Shown here piece after piece: positions 50,069-59,852 of a DNA stretch of 64,000 bases. Below the pieces are notes generated by a model, which was not told the origin of the DNA, made no database searches, and was given only the letters and a program-made list of their open reading frames with translations. How positions within the stretch are numbered: position 1 is the first letter of the stretch; each line of letters begins with the position of its first letter. The translations under genes and the position numbers were made by a program. The stretch comes from Pseudofrankia coriaricola (lineage in GTDB: Bacteria > Actinomycetota > Actinomycetes > Frankiales > Frankiaceae), in NCBI RefSeq assembly GCF_001854805.1, contig NZ_MBLO01000125.1:195615-259614 (forward strand). The letters run 5' to 3'.

Positions 50069-50889
50069 CCGGAACGTCTGCTCCCGGATCCGGGCCCGCG
50101 TCCGAGTCCGAGTCCGGCTCCGGCGTGGGCGTCTCCGCGTCGTCCGCGCCGCCGCCGGTGCGGGTGCTGGTTGTCGACGACCAGCGGCTGATCCGGGAGA
50201 GCATCGCCGCCCTTCTCGGCATCCAGCCGGGTGTCGAGGTCGTCGGCACGGCGGCCGACGGCCGGGAGGCCGTCGAGCGGGCACTGGCCCTCGGCCCGCA
50301 CGTGGTGCTCATGGACGTGCGGATGCCGGTACTGGACGGCGTCGCGGCGGCGGCGGAGCTGGCCGCGCGGGCGCCGGCCTGCCGGGTGGTGATGCTCACG
50401 ACGTTTGATGACGAGGACTATGTGGTGCGTGCGCTGCGCGCGGGCGCCGCCGGCTACCTGCTCAAGGACCGTCCGGCCGCCGAGCTCGCCGCCGCCGTCC
50501 GGCTGGCCCATGCCGGCGTGGTCCAGTTCGACCCGGCCGCCGCCGCCCGCCTCACCACCGCTCTGGAACGGGCCTCGCCCTTCCCCGTCCTCATCCCCAC
50601 CTCCGTACCTGCCGGTACAGCCACTGCTCCGCCGGTCGCGGTCCCGCCGGCCGCCGCGGCGCCGCCAGCTGACTGGTCAGCCGTCAGGCCCGCGGTCGCT
50701 GGTCTGACACCACGGGAGATCGACGTCCTGCGTCAGGTCGCGGCCGGGCTGAACAACCGGGAGATCGCCGCTCGGCTCTACCTGAGCGAGGGGACCGTGA
50801 AGAACCACATCTCCCGCATTCTTGACCGTCTCGGCCTGCGCGACCGCACCCAGGCCGCCATCTACGCCCGCGACCACGACCTGCTCTGA
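50065..50889 (+). CDS. response regulator, NarL/LuxR type
   Basis: 274 residues. Receiver domain (RVLVVDDQRLIRESIAALL, phospho-acceptor Asp in VVLMDVRMPVLDG) after an extra 30-residue Ser/Gly/Glu-rich tail. C-terminal LuxR HTH (LTPREIDVLRQVAAGLNNREIAARLYLSEGTVKNHISRIL). A Pro/Ala-rich linker of about 40 residues is longer than usual. Pairs with the overlapping kinase. Confidence 0.95.
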   Translation: MTGTSAPGSGPASESESGSGVGVSASSAPPPVRVLVVDDQRLIRESIAALLGIQPGVEVVGTAADGREAVERALALGPHVVLMDVRMPVLDGVAAAAELAARAPACRVVMLTTFDDEDYVVRALRAGAAGYLLKDRPAAELAAAVRLAHAGVVQFDPAAAARLTTALERASPFPVLIPTSVPAGTATAPPVAVPPAAAAPPADWSAVRPAVAGLTPREIDVLRQVAAGLNNREIAARLYLSEGTVKNHISRILDRLGLRDRTQAAIYARDHDLL

Positions 50890-51057
50890 CCCGGCCGTGG
50901 GCTTCTCGGGCCATCCCGCGCCCAGAGCCCTTGATGCACGGTCGTCGAAGTCAGCAGGGGTGATTGCCTCGCGTCGAGAGTTCCGGTCCCACGGAGTGCC
51001 CGGGCGGCCCCCGGCGCGGCGGTGCGGCGGTCCGCCGCGCCGCCGCGCCGGACGGGG

Positions 51058-51723
51058 TCAGGAGCCCGTGACCTTGCTGGCCGCGAACGCCGCGCCCTGG
51101 GTGGTCATTCCGTTGGAACCGTAGGTCAGATGTGCCACGCCGTTGACGCCGTTGCCGCAGACCGGGTCACCCAGCGCGCAGAACTCCTGTGCCTTGGAGC
51201 CGTAGAGCTTGCTGGCGGTCGGGATGTGCTGCCCAAGCAGCGCCAGCGGGTTGCCGAAGACGACAACCGCCCAGACCCGCGGAGCCAGGTTTGTCGGGAT
51301 CGTCTTGCCACTGCCGAGCAGCGTCGGGATGCCGATCGCGATATCGGTGACGCTGGCGCCCTGCGAGTATCCGCCGAGCACGAACTTGGTGTTCGGGCAC
51401 TCGGCGGCCACCGAGGTGACGTGGTTGGTCATGTCGGTGGCGCCGGAGCCGGCCGAGGTCTGGGCGACGTCGGCCGCGTAGTTCACGGCATACGAGTTCA
51501 CGGACTTGCCAGCCAGGTCAGCCTTCAGGGAGCTGACGAACGGGCCACCGGTGATTCCGAGGCCTGGCAGTTCCCCGCTGCCGCGGGCGAAGACGACCTC
51601 CACGTCGGCACACTTCACGGGCGTGGGCGGCCCCGAGTCGGGCCCCGGGCAACCGGAGATGCCTCCGGCTGAGGCCGCGGCCATCGCCAGGAATGTGAAC
51701 AGAGTTCCGTTCTTGAGCACCAT
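51058..51723 (-). CDS. secreted cutinase family protein (serine esterase)
   Basis: 221 residues. Signal peptide (NGTLFTFLAMAAASAGGISGC, possible lipobox) then a cutinase fold: VEVVFARGSGE, nucleophile GGYSQGASV, catalytic Asp in FCALGDPVCGNG and His in VAHLTYG. Conserved cysteines at the fold ends (VKCADVE; AECPNTKF; EFCALGDPVC) fit disulfides. ATG 51,723 chosen because the signal peptide starts there. Acts outside the cell on cutin-like or lipid esters. Confidence 0.9.
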   Translation of the reverse strand: MVLKNGTLFTFLAMAAASAGGISGCPGPDSGPPTPVKCADVEVVFARGSGELPGLGITGGPFVSSLKADLAGKSVNSYAVNYAADVAQTSAGSGATDMTNHVTSVAAECPNTKFVLGGYSQGASVTDIAIGIPTLLGSGKTIPTNLAPRVWAVVVFGNPLALLGQHIPTASKLYGSKAQEFCALGDPVCGNGVNGVAHLTYGSNGMTTQGAAFAASKVTGS

Positions 51724-52176
51724 CGTCGCGAGCACCTTCCTCGTCGCTGGCTGCCCGGTGGGGGGCCGGGCGCCGTCCCGGTTTGGGGGTGGCCGGGAGC
51801 GGCGCGAACGTAACGAGCGCCCATTCAAAGGAAAAATGGCACGTAGGTGCCGATGAGGGCCTTTAGGCCTCTGTTGCAGAGTGAAACTGCAGGCTCGGGT
51901 GATGCGGCAAACGGGTTGCCGGGACTCTGGTCCTAGCTATAAAGGACCATCGCCTGGCACTTTTGGGCTAGCAATACGGCTGACCAGCGGAAACCCGCGA
52001 GCAGGGCCCGGCCCGCTTGACGTCCAAAACCAGGTCGGGCCGCATTGACACAACAGCCTCGCGCCAGCGCGGCTCGATCCCCGCCTCCGAGCGGCGCCAG
52101 AATCCCGCGTGCGCACCCGCCCAGGAGCGCACGGACAAGCCCTGCGGGAGCGCGGATGAGCGATGACGCGAGCCCA
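51724..52176. other. 453-bp intergenic region
   Basis: Upstream of the cutinase gene and downstream of the 52,177 gene. Minus-strand frames exist (for example RWREAVVSMRPDLVLDVKRAGPC around 52,000) but are short and lack starts or ribosome sites; perhaps a gene remnant. The cutinase promoter should be close to 51,830. Confidence 0.4.
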
Positions 52177-52974
52177 CTACGTGATCGCCTGACAGATACT
52201 GACCAACCCCATGCTATGATCCGCCGCCCATCGGGCACGCCGAGGAAGCGTGTCAAGGACGTCGTCGATGTCGTGCGGCGCGGAGTCGGCGAGCGCCTCG
52301 TCCACCCGGCCGCGGATCTGGATGCGCTCGCGCGGTGAGAAGGAGAACGCGGCCACTATGCCCGGTAGCGCCGCCGAGAGCTGGCCGGGTGTCAGGATGA
52401 AGTTGCCGAGGAATCCGGGCAGCGACCGGGCACGCGCGGGTCCGATCGCGTAGAACAACGCTTCAGGCGCAGAGCATCGACGAGTGACGTGGATATCGGT
52501 GAGCACTTCCGAGGCGCACTCGTTGGAGAAGTCCCAAAGCTCTTTCCAGCCACCGTGGGCGACGGCGGAGAACATCCGGGCGAACGACTCATCCGGTTGA
52601 CCGTCATCGAGCCAGCCCTGCCAACAAGTCCGCAGGTCCTCCCGGGACGCGTATCCGTCGAACAGACTTGTCCAGACCGGAGCCCACCGTTCCAGCGCAG
52701 GTGCGTCAAGGGCCGAGACCGCCCACAGCATGCTCACGCTCACGCCGGCACGGTACGTCTCAGCACGGTACGTCGCGGAATGGCCTTGGTAACCGGTGGT
52801 AGGTGAAAGGCCCACCCGGGTTTGCTCCGGGGCGACCGTCACGACACGTGACGCGTACGTGCTCCGCGGCAGGCCGGCCTGTCGATGAAGATCGGTGTCC
52901 GGGCCGGCGCGGTTCCCGACCTCGATCGGCCGGGCCGCGGCTACTGTCGGTGCCCGACCGCCCCGGATCGTCAT
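52177..52974 (-). CDS. hypothetical protein
   Basis: 265 residues from ATG 52,974. The protein-like part (SMLWAVSALDAPALERWAPVWTSLFDGYASREDLRTCWQGWLDD; GFLGNFILTPGQLSAALPGIVAAFSFSPRERIQIRGRVDEAL) is helical and soluble, with many Trp. The N-terminal 60 residues are less convincing. I do not recognise the family. It is transcribed away from the conflict-system genes. Confidence 0.6.
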   Translation of the reverse strand: MTIRGGRAPTVAAARPIEVGNRAGPDTDLHRQAGLPRSTYASRVVTVAPEQTRVGLSPTTGYQGHSATYRAETYRAGVSVSMLWAVSALDAPALERWAPVWTSLFDGYASREDLRTCWQGWLDDGQPDESFARMFSAVAHGGWKELWDFSNECASEVLTDIHVTRRCSAPEALFYAIGPARARSLPGFLGNFILTPGQLSAALPGIVAAFSFSPRERIQIRGRVDEALADSAPHDIDDVLDTLPRRARWAADHSMGLVSICQAIT

Positions 52975-53787
52975 CCGTGGCACTGGCGCGGGCGCCCGCC
53001 TCCGAGCGGGATGGTCAGCCGTCTGGTCAGGGATGAGCCCGATGCCACTCGGGGGAAAGAACAGCGGCGCGCCGGCGGCCGCGGTCGTCTCCTCGGGACG
53101 CCGGTGAGGGGAACGTGGGCCGGTGGCGCGCCCCGCGGCCGTACCGGGCCTGGCCGCGGCCGACGCTGATCGCCAGCGTGCGCAGCAGGACCTGCGTCTG
53201 GTCGGGCTCAAGCGGGATCGCCGGCCGCGATCTGGGCGCACTTCCATTCCAGGTCGGCCCAGAGGCCGGATTCGACGACGTCCGCGGGTACGAAGGGCGG
53301 CCGGCGTCGGGCCGCCTCCTCCAGGGCACCGCGTGGCCAGAACAATCCACGCACCTCAGTCGACGCGGACGGCCGTCTCCGACAGCCACCACGCGCACCA
53401 CCGCCCTTCCGGGTGAGGACGGCAGACCGGACCTGTGGATCAATTCCCGACCAGACCTGTCCCCCGAGCACGAAGGGTCCAACCAGCGCGAGGGCACGAC
53501 GATTTGCCGTCAACCAGGGGCCGAACGCGGCCCGACAGCACGGCGAAACGACAGATCACACCCAAAAATTGGGTATATCTTGAGATCATCAAAGACTGGC
53601 GTCGAGTATGGCCTTACTAGAATTGTGGATACAGGCAACTACGCCGCCTCGTGATATATCCGACACGCCACAGCAGGCGTTCGAGCCATATGTAGAGAGC
53701 GTTTCGTGCCAGGCGGCGGCCGCGAGAATCGCGGGCACGTGTCCCGCCGGTGCTTCGGGCGGTCGGAGCGTACGGGCCGTACCACAC
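52975..53787. other. about 0.8 kb without a supported gene
   Basis: Several overlapping minus-strand frames contain protein-like pieces in different frames, such as ALEEAARRRPPFVPADVVESGLWADLEW (frame of 53,513) and PDQTQVLLRTLAISVGRGQARYG (frame of 53,497). This is the pattern of a decayed, frameshifted gene. Base composition drops near 53,560-53,660, at the edge of the conflict-system block. Confidence 0.45.
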
Positions 53788-53801
53788 CTGAGATATCTCA
53801 G
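53788..53801. promoter_or_regulatory. perfect 14-bp palindrome upstream of the SIR2 gene
   Basis: CTGAGATATCTCAG lies 140 bp upstream of the SIR2-like start. A possible operator for control of the toxic effector genes; no regulator gene is adjacent. Confidence 0.45.
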
Positions 53802-53940
53802 TGAGCCGCGCCGTCGGCGTCGTCGTGGCAGACTCAGGTACCGTAGTGCCCACCCCCGTTCCAGTCTGCGCTGTCGCCCTACTACAGTTCGTCGAGTGTC
53901 AGGTGCTGCGAGGCACGTGGGCGGACCGGCGGGGGTCAGG

Positions 53941-54822
53941 GTGGACGACCGAGCATGGGATCGGCTCGTGAACCAGCTTCGCAACGGCGAGTGCACCCCG
54001 TTCCTCGGTGGCGGTGTCTGCCATCCGACGCTGCCCACCGACAGTCACCTCAGCGCCGTCTGGGCCGCCCGCTACGCCTACCCGTTTCCAGACTCAATGG
54101 CGGAACTCCCGCGTGTCATGCAGTACGCGACCACGGTCGAGGGCGAGGGCGTCTACGTCAAGGAACAGCTGAGGGAGGAACTGGCCGCTCGGGGGCAGCC
54201 GGATTTTTCCGACCTTTCCGAGCCACACGCGCTTCTCGCCGAGCTTCCCCTCAAGGTCTACGTCACGACGAACTATGACAATTTTATGGTGAGCGCCCTC
54301 CGCGCATCCGGAAAGGATCCCAGGGCGCTCGCCTGCCTGTGGGACGACCCACTATCCGAAATTGGCGCCCCGAGTTTGGACCCCGATCCACCGATGGTGG
54401 AAAATCCTATTGTATTTCATTTGTACGGAAGTTTCGAGGATCCTCGGACACTCGTACTCACCGAGGACGACTATCTTGACTTCGTGGCGAATCTGTCGGC
54501 GAATCGGACCACAATGCAACGCATTGTACCGACCTCGGTGCTTCCGGCTCTGAAGAATGCCCCGCTGCTGTTTATCGGATACCGATACGGGGACTGGAAT
54601 TTTCGGGTCCTCTTTCACAGCCTGCTACGCACGCTTGCCCCCGTCCACCTGCGACGTCACATAAGCGTGCAGCTCGCGCCCAGCGAGGACGGAGAAACGG
54701 GCCTGGATGCCCGCGCCCGAGACTACTTGGACAGGTACTTCGACAGGCGGAATATAACCGTCTTCTGGGGCACAACCGCGGAGTTCTGCCAGCGGCTGCG
54801 ATTTCTGATGGGGCCGGCATGA
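53941..54822 (+). CDS. SIR2-like domain protein (predicted NADase effector)
   Basis: 293 residues with a SIR2_2-type Rossmann domain: an early glycine turn (TPFLGGGVCHP), the NAD-binding segment VYVTTNYDNFMV and the catalytic-type histidine in VFHLYGSFEDPRTLVLTEDDY, then LLFIGYRYGDWNFR. Stand-alone SIR2 domains of this kind degrade NAD in anti-phage systems. GTG 53,941 chosen at the domain start; the longer frame from 53,608 has no family sequence. Its stop overlaps the STAND ATPase start by 4 bp, so the two proteins are co-translated. Confidence 0.87.
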   Translation: MDDRAWDRLVNQLRNGECTPFLGGGVCHPTLPTDSHLSAVWAARYAYPFPDSMAELPRVMQYATTVEGEGVYVKEQLREELAARGQPDFSDLSEPHALLAELPLKVYVTTNYDNFMVSALRASGKDPRALACLWDDPLSEIGAPSLDPDPPMVENPIVFHLYGSFEDPRTLVLTEDDYLDFVANLSANRTTMQRIVPTSVLPALKNAPLLFIGYRYGDWNFRVLFHSLLRTLAPVHLRRHISVQLAPSEDGETGLDARARDYLDRYFDRRNITVFWGTTAEFCQRLRFLMGPA

Positions 54823-56861
54823 CGGGGGGTGCGCCGGCTGGTGGCCGCCGGCCCCCTTTCGTGGGTCCACGTTCGTACCAGCCGGACGAGACCGACCTGT
54901 TTTTCGGGCGGGAGCGTGAGTCATACGACGTCGCGACCCTGTGGACCAGCCACCGGCTACTCGTGGTCTATGGGCCGTCCGGGGTCGGAAAGACGTCGCT
55001 CGTGACGGCCGGAGTCGGCGCGCGGGTGGCTGCCGAGGCGGCCGAGATCCTACCGCCGGGGCGGGTCTCGCAGGCGTCGCCAGTACCCACGGCGGCGCTT
55101 TCGCGACACAACCCCTATACCTTCGCGCTGCTGTCCTCATGGTCACCTCACGATTCACCCAACCAGCTTTCCGGACTCTCCGTCACCGACTTTCTGAGCC
55201 GCCGCGTCGAACGTTTTGACCGTTACGACGACCCGCTCCCCGTCCTCGCCGCGATTGACCGGTTCGAGGAGGTGTTCCGTGACCTTCCACACCGCCGGCG
55301 GTACCGCGACGAGTTTATTGATCACCTCGCCGAGGCCATCCGGGCGCTGCCGCATCTGCGCCTGCTGATCTCGATCCGAGAGGACAGCCTCGCCAGCCTT
55401 CTGCCGTACGAGGCCGTGATCTCCAGCGACTCGCGGACGCGCTTCCACGTCGAGCCGCTGCCGGTGGGCGCCGCGCTGCGTGCGGTGACTCGCCCGCTGG
55501 CGGGTACCGGTCGGTCCTTCGCGCCCGGGGTGGCCGAGCGCCTCGTCGATGACCTGCGCACGACCGACTTCACCGACCGGCTGGGGGAGACGGCGTCAGT
55601 CCAGGCCGAGACGGTCGAGCCGGTGCAGCTGCAAGTGGTCTGTTCCGCTCTCTGGGAGGCCCTGCCCGACGAGGTCAGCGTGATCACGGCTGAGCACCTG
55701 CGCAACTACGGCGACGTCGACCGCACGCTTACGGACTTCTGCGCGCGAGCCATCTCGGAGGTCGCCCGCGAGCATGACATCGCGGAGTCTGCTCTGCGCG
55801 ACTGGCTGGCCCGGTCCTTCCTGACCGAGCTGGGTACCCGGAACACGGTCTACGAGGGCAGAAGCCGGACCGCGGGGATGTCGAATGCTGTCGCCCACGC
55901 CTTGGTGGACCGGCATCTCCTCAAGGCGGAATGGCGCTCGGGATCTCGTTGGTACGAGCTGCAGCACGACCGCCTGATCGAGTCGATCCAGGCAGGCAGA
56001 CTGCGTTGGCCGGAAAGTGACGAGCCGCTGGGCCGGCCGGTCGACTACCTGCGCGCGGCCGAGGCCGCGCTCGCCGACGGTGAGCTCGACCTCGCGCGCA
56101 AGCATGCGGAGGAGGCGGTCCGGCTGGCCGGGGGGGACCCGCGGACCTTGGGGGAGGCAGAGTCTTTCCTCGGCAACCTGGCCTTCAACGGCGACCGCTA
56201 CGACGAGGCTGAGACCCGCTACCGACGGGCCGCGGTGCTGTTCGAGCTCGTTCAGGACTCGACGGCGGTCGGCATGCTGCTGGCCGCGATCGGCCAGCTC
56301 CTTCTACGGGCGGGCCGCCACGCCGAGGCCGTGAGCGACCTGCAGGGCGCCGTGGCACGTCTGCAGGGCGACCGCATGCTTCGAGTCGAACTCGCTCACG
56401 CGCTTTGGCAGGCAGGCCAGCTACGCGGGGCCGAGGGCGTCTACGGCGGGGTCCTGAGCTACGCGCCGGCCACAGCGGACGCGCTCGCGGGACGCGGCGC
56501 GCTGCGCACCGAACTAGGCGACTTCGAAGGCGCGCTGGAGGACCTGGACAACCTGGCCAGGCTGAGGCCGGCCGCCGCGGGCTCGCCTGAGGTGCAGGCC
56601 GCCCGCGCATACGCTCTCGCGGAGCTCGGCCGCATCGACGAGGCACGGGCACTCGCGGGCGCGGCGCTCGCGCGGGCGCCAGCCGACGGCGCGGTCCAGT
56701 GGCGGGCCGCTGTCGTGGCCGCCAGAGCTGGGGACACCGCTCGCGCGGTCGCCCTGCTGCGAGGGGCGCTGGAGGGCGCGGATCCGCCGCTCATGCCGCA
56801 CCAGCACACTGGCGCCCGCCGCCTGCTCGAGGAGCTCGGCGGCGAGCGGCCGAACGGCTGA
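54819..56861 (+). CDS. STAND-family NTPase with TPR-like repeats (nSTAND1 type)
   Basis: 680 residues. FVGPRSYQPDETDLFFGRERE precedes a P-loop GPSGVGKTSLV (about residue 50); the Walker B-like element is VLAAIDRFEEVFRD, matching the DxFEE signature of novel STAND ATPases. A winged-helix region follows, then helical TPR-like repeats from about 400 to the end (AAEAALADGELDLARKHAEEAVRLAGGD; DALAGRGALRTELGDFEGALEDL). STAND proteins oligomerise on sensing an invader signal. With the overlapping SIR2 gene this makes a sensor/ATPase plus NADase pair. Confidence 0.88.
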   Translation: MTGGAPAGGRRPPFVGPRSYQPDETDLFFGRERESYDVATLWTSHRLLVVYGPSGVGKTSLVTAGVGARVAAEAAEILPPGRVSQASPVPTAALSRHNPYTFALLSSWSPHDSPNQLSGLSVTDFLSRRVERFDRYDDPLPVLAAIDRFEEVFRDLPHRRRYRDEFIDHLAEAIRALPHLRLLISIREDSLASLLPYEAVISSDSRTRFHVEPLPVGAALRAVTRPLAGTGRSFAPGVAERLVDDLRTTDFTDRLGETASVQAETVEPVQLQVVCSALWEALPDEVSVITAEHLRNYGDVDRTLTDFCARAISEVAREHDIAESALRDWLARSFLTELGTRNTVYEGRSRTAGMSNAVAHALVDRHLLKAEWRSGSRWYELQHDRLIESIQAGRLRWPESDEPLGRPVDYLRAAEAALADGELDLARKHAEEAVRLAGGDPRTLGEAESFLGNLAFNGDRYDEAETRYRRAAVLFELVQDSTAVGMLLAAIGQLLLRAGRHAEAVSDLQGAVARLQGDRMLRVELAHALWQAGQLRGAEGVYGGVLSYAPATADALAGRGALRTELGDFEGALEDLDNLARLRPAAAGSPEVQAARAYALAELGRIDEARALAGAALARAPADGAVQWRAAVVAARAGDTARAVALLRGALEGADPPLMPHQHTGARRLLEELGGERPNG

Positions 56862-57301
56862 CCGAGCTGGCGGGCAGAGCGTCGGCTCAGGGCGAGGACC
56901 AAGGGGGAACAGTGCTGGTCGTCTGTGGGTACCGGGCTCGGTCAACCGCGCCAAAATTCCTGGACGGCCCGGAGGCTGCGCCGCCGGGGCGCATCGCCCC
57001 CAACGGCCCGTCCCCTTACCAAATGCCGTCCATGCGATCGTCGGCTGGATAAGGCGATTATGACAAGAAGCAAGCACAGCGGCACCCGGTTCCAACCACG
57101 GGGGCGGATTCCTGGACGCCGTGGCGCGCCGTATCGGAGGCAACGCCGAACCCGAGCACCCGGCGCGGTTAGATGGTCCGGTTACCTGCACCGAGCTCTC
57201 CGGTGCGGCGGCCAGCCCCGGGGAGCCGGGTGGCCGGTGAAGAGTGGGAAGCGGGATACAATCCGAATGTCGTATGCGCAGCGGGGCGGAGGGAAGTGGC
57301 G
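56862..57301. other. 440-bp region between the STAND and FxsT genes
   Basis: No gene supported. Frames on both strands are short and Arg-rich. The fxsT promoter must be here; AGGGAAG near 57,290 is the likely ribosome site. Confidence 0.4.
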
Positions 57302-59836
57302 GTGAGCATCGATCCGGCGGTCGGCTCCGGCAGGACAGAGCGGGTGCCTACGGTATGGGGCAACGTCCCGCAGCGGAACAAGAACTTCACCGGTCGGACG
57401 CACCTGCTCACTGACCTGCGCGAGCGTCTCCTGACAAAGACCACCGCGGTCCTCCCGCAGGCCGTGTATGGCCTCGGCGGCGTTGGCAAGACGCAGCTCG
57501 CAATGGAGTACGCCTACCGCTACGCCAGCCAGTACGAGGTCGTCTGGTGGGTGTCGGCCGACCAGCCCGGTCTCATCCGGGCCGGCCTCGCCGCTCTCGC
57601 TCCCCGTCTCGGCCTGACCGTTCCGCTGGACCGGACCGAGGACGCGGTCACCGCCGTGCTCGACGCGCTGCGCAAGGGAGAGCCGCACCCGCGCTGGCTG
57701 CTGATCTTCGATAACGCCGACCAGCCAGAGGATCTCAAGAACCTGCAGCCGCAGGGTACCGGGCACCTGCTCATCACATCGCGCAACCGCCGCTGGCAGA
57801 GCGTGGTCGAGACGATCGAGGTCGACGTCTTCACCCGCGAGGAGAGCCTTGAGTTCCTCGAGCGCCGTGTGCCGGGTATCGGCCCGCAGAGCGCCGACCG
57901 GCTCGCCGAGGAGCTGGGCGACCTGCCGCTCGCCCTGGAGCAGGCCGGCGCTCTGCAGGACGAGAGCGGCATGACCGTCGACGAGTACCTCGCGCTCTTC
58001 GCGGACAAGGCCAGCCAACTGTTGGCGGAAAATCTGCCGGCGGACTATCCGCAGACAGTGGCCACTGCATGGAGCGTGTCCAAAGCAACCGTCGGCGAAC
58101 ACAATCCGCAGGCTTTGGAGCTGCTTCGCCGGTGTGCGTTCTTCGGGCCGGAGCCGATCCGTCGGGACTTTTTCAGCAACGGCCGGTTCGCCCTGGAAGA
58201 ACCGATGCGCGGCTTCCTTTCAGACGGGATCCTGCTCGCCCGGGCGACCCGCGAGCTCGGCCGCTACGCCCTCGCGCGCATCGACAACAACGCCAACACC
58301 CTCCAGGTCCACCGGCTTATCCAGCGACTCGTCCGGGAGGAGCTGGGCACGGCAGAAGCGGAGAAGATCCGCCATGACGTCCATCTGATCCTCGCTGTCG
58401 CGGACCCGCGCAATCCGAACGACCCCAAGCTCTGGCCGGACTATGCGGAGTTGTATGGGCACGTCACCAGCTCCGCCCTGGTCGAGTGCCAGGATTCCGG
58501 TTCCAGGGAGCTGTTCACCAACGTCATCCGCTACCTGTACGCGTCCGGAGACTTCGAGATCGGCCTGGTCGAGGCGGACCGTGCCATCGAGCGCTGGTCC
58601 GCCGACTCCGGAGCCGATAACCGTTACGTGCTGGTCATGGCGGGACACAAGTGCAACCTGCTGTGGACGACCGGTCGGTACGACGATGCGTACGAGCTGC
58701 GCCGCTCGACCCTGGAGCAGATGCGTGCCACCCTGGGGCCCTCTCACGAGGACACGCTGACGGTTCTCGGCGGACACGGCGCGGATCTTCGTGCCCGGGG
58801 TGAGTTCGCGGCGGCCAAGGAACTGGACGAGGAAGCGGTCGCGCTGCACCGAGAGGTTTTCGCCGACCACCTCAACACGTTCTACGCTCTTAACAACCTC
58901 GCGGTCGACTATGGTCTTACCAGCGAGTACACGCTCGCGCTCGAACTGAGCGAGCGCAACTACAACTCCTGCAGGATCTTCTTCGGGGGCGACGACAACC
59001 TTCATGTCGTATGGGCGCTGGCGACTCTGGCCCGAGACCAGCGGCAGGCCGGTCGGTACCTGGAAGGCCGGGACACCGCCGAACGGGCCTATGGCCTCTA
59101 CCGAGAGCTGATCGCCCGAGGCACGATCCGCGAGCTGCATCGCGACGCCCTGCGGGCGGCCAGAATCCTGTCGGTCAACCGGCGCAAGGCCGGCGACTTC
59201 CCCGCGGCGCTGGCGCTGGCCGAAGACACCTACGACAAATACACGGCGGGCCACCCGCAGAATCACCCCGACCGACTCTTCGCCGGACTCAATCTGGGCA
59301 ACGCCCTGCGAGCCGTCAACCGGACCGACGAGGCGTTCGATCGCTTCGACCGGACTGTCGGCCGCTTCGAGCAGGCGCTGGGTAGCACCCACCCATACAC
59401 CTATGGCAGCGTGCTCAACCTCGCGCTCGTGCGGCGGCAGATGGGTGACCCGGCCGAGGCCCGGCGGATACTCGAGGGATCACTCGCCGGCCTGACCGAC
59501 CGTCTGGGTCCGGACCACCACTACACGCTGACCTGCGTCACCAACCTCGCCACCGCCATCTCGGAGAGCGGGGACGTGGAGTTCGGGCTGCAGACGGGCG
59601 CGGACACGTTGCGCCGCTTCCAGTCTCTGCTCGGGCCCAACCACCCGCACACTCTGGTCTGCGCCACCAACTATGCGCTCGACCTCCGCCACGTCGGTCG
59701 GGTAGAGGAGGCCGACGAGCTGGCGGCCGACACGATTGACCGCTACGGCAAGGTCCTTTACGAGACCCATCCTGACGTCGTCGCCGCGGTTGAGGGCCGG
59801 CGGCTGGACTTCGACTTCGAGCCCGTCGCGCTCTGA
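57302..59836 (+). CDS. fxsT: FxSxx-COOH system NB-ARC/TPR protein (FxsT-like)
   Basis: 844 residues: NB-ARC-type ATPase with Walker A GLGGVGKTQLAMEYAYR and Walker B RWLLIFDNADQPED, then VLPLAL-like ELGDLPLALEQAGAL, followed by many TPR units (ALNNLAVDYGLTSEYTLALEL; VLNLALVRRQMGDPAEARRIL; CVTNLATAISESGD). The same domain order is known for FxsT, the TPR protein beside FxsA and FxsB. GTG 57,302 chosen at the first coherent residues; upstream codons in the frame are noise. It converges on the three minus-strand fxs genes with a 16-bp gap. Confidence 0.85.
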   Translation: MSIDPAVGSGRTERVPTVWGNVPQRNKNFTGRTHLLTDLRERLLTKTTAVLPQAVYGLGGVGKTQLAMEYAYRYASQYEVVWWVSADQPGLIRAGLAALAPRLGLTVPLDRTEDAVTAVLDALRKGEPHPRWLLIFDNADQPEDLKNLQPQGTGHLLITSRNRRWQSVVETIEVDVFTREESLEFLERRVPGIGPQSADRLAEELGDLPLALEQAGALQDESGMTVDEYLALFADKASQLLAENLPADYPQTVATAWSVSKATVGEHNPQALELLRRCAFFGPEPIRRDFFSNGRFALEEPMRGFLSDGILLARATRELGRYALARIDNNANTLQVHRLIQRLVREELGTAEAEKIRHDVHLILAVADPRNPNDPKLWPDYAELYGHVTSSALVECQDSGSRELFTNVIRYLYASGDFEIGLVEADRAIERWSADSGADNRYVLVMAGHKCNLLWTTGRYDDAYELRRSTLEQMRATLGPSHEDTLTVLGGHGADLRARGEFAAAKELDEEAVALHREVFADHLNTFYALNNLAVDYGLTSEYTLALELSERNYNSCRIFFGGDDNLHVVWALATLARDQRQAGRYLEGRDTAERAYGLYRELIARGTIRELHRDALRAARILSVNRRKAGDFPAALALAEDTYDKYTAGHPQNHPDRLFAGLNLGNALRAVNRTDEAFDRFDRTVGRFEQALGSTHPYTYGSVLNLALVRRQMGDPAEARRILEGSLAGLTDRLGPDHHYTLTCVTNLATAISESGDVEFGLQTGADTLRRFQSLLGPNHPHTLVCATNYALDLRHVGRVEEADELAADTIDRYGKVLYETHPDVVAAVEGRRLDFDFEPVAL

Positions 59837-59852
59837 TCCCGTGTCGCCCGAC

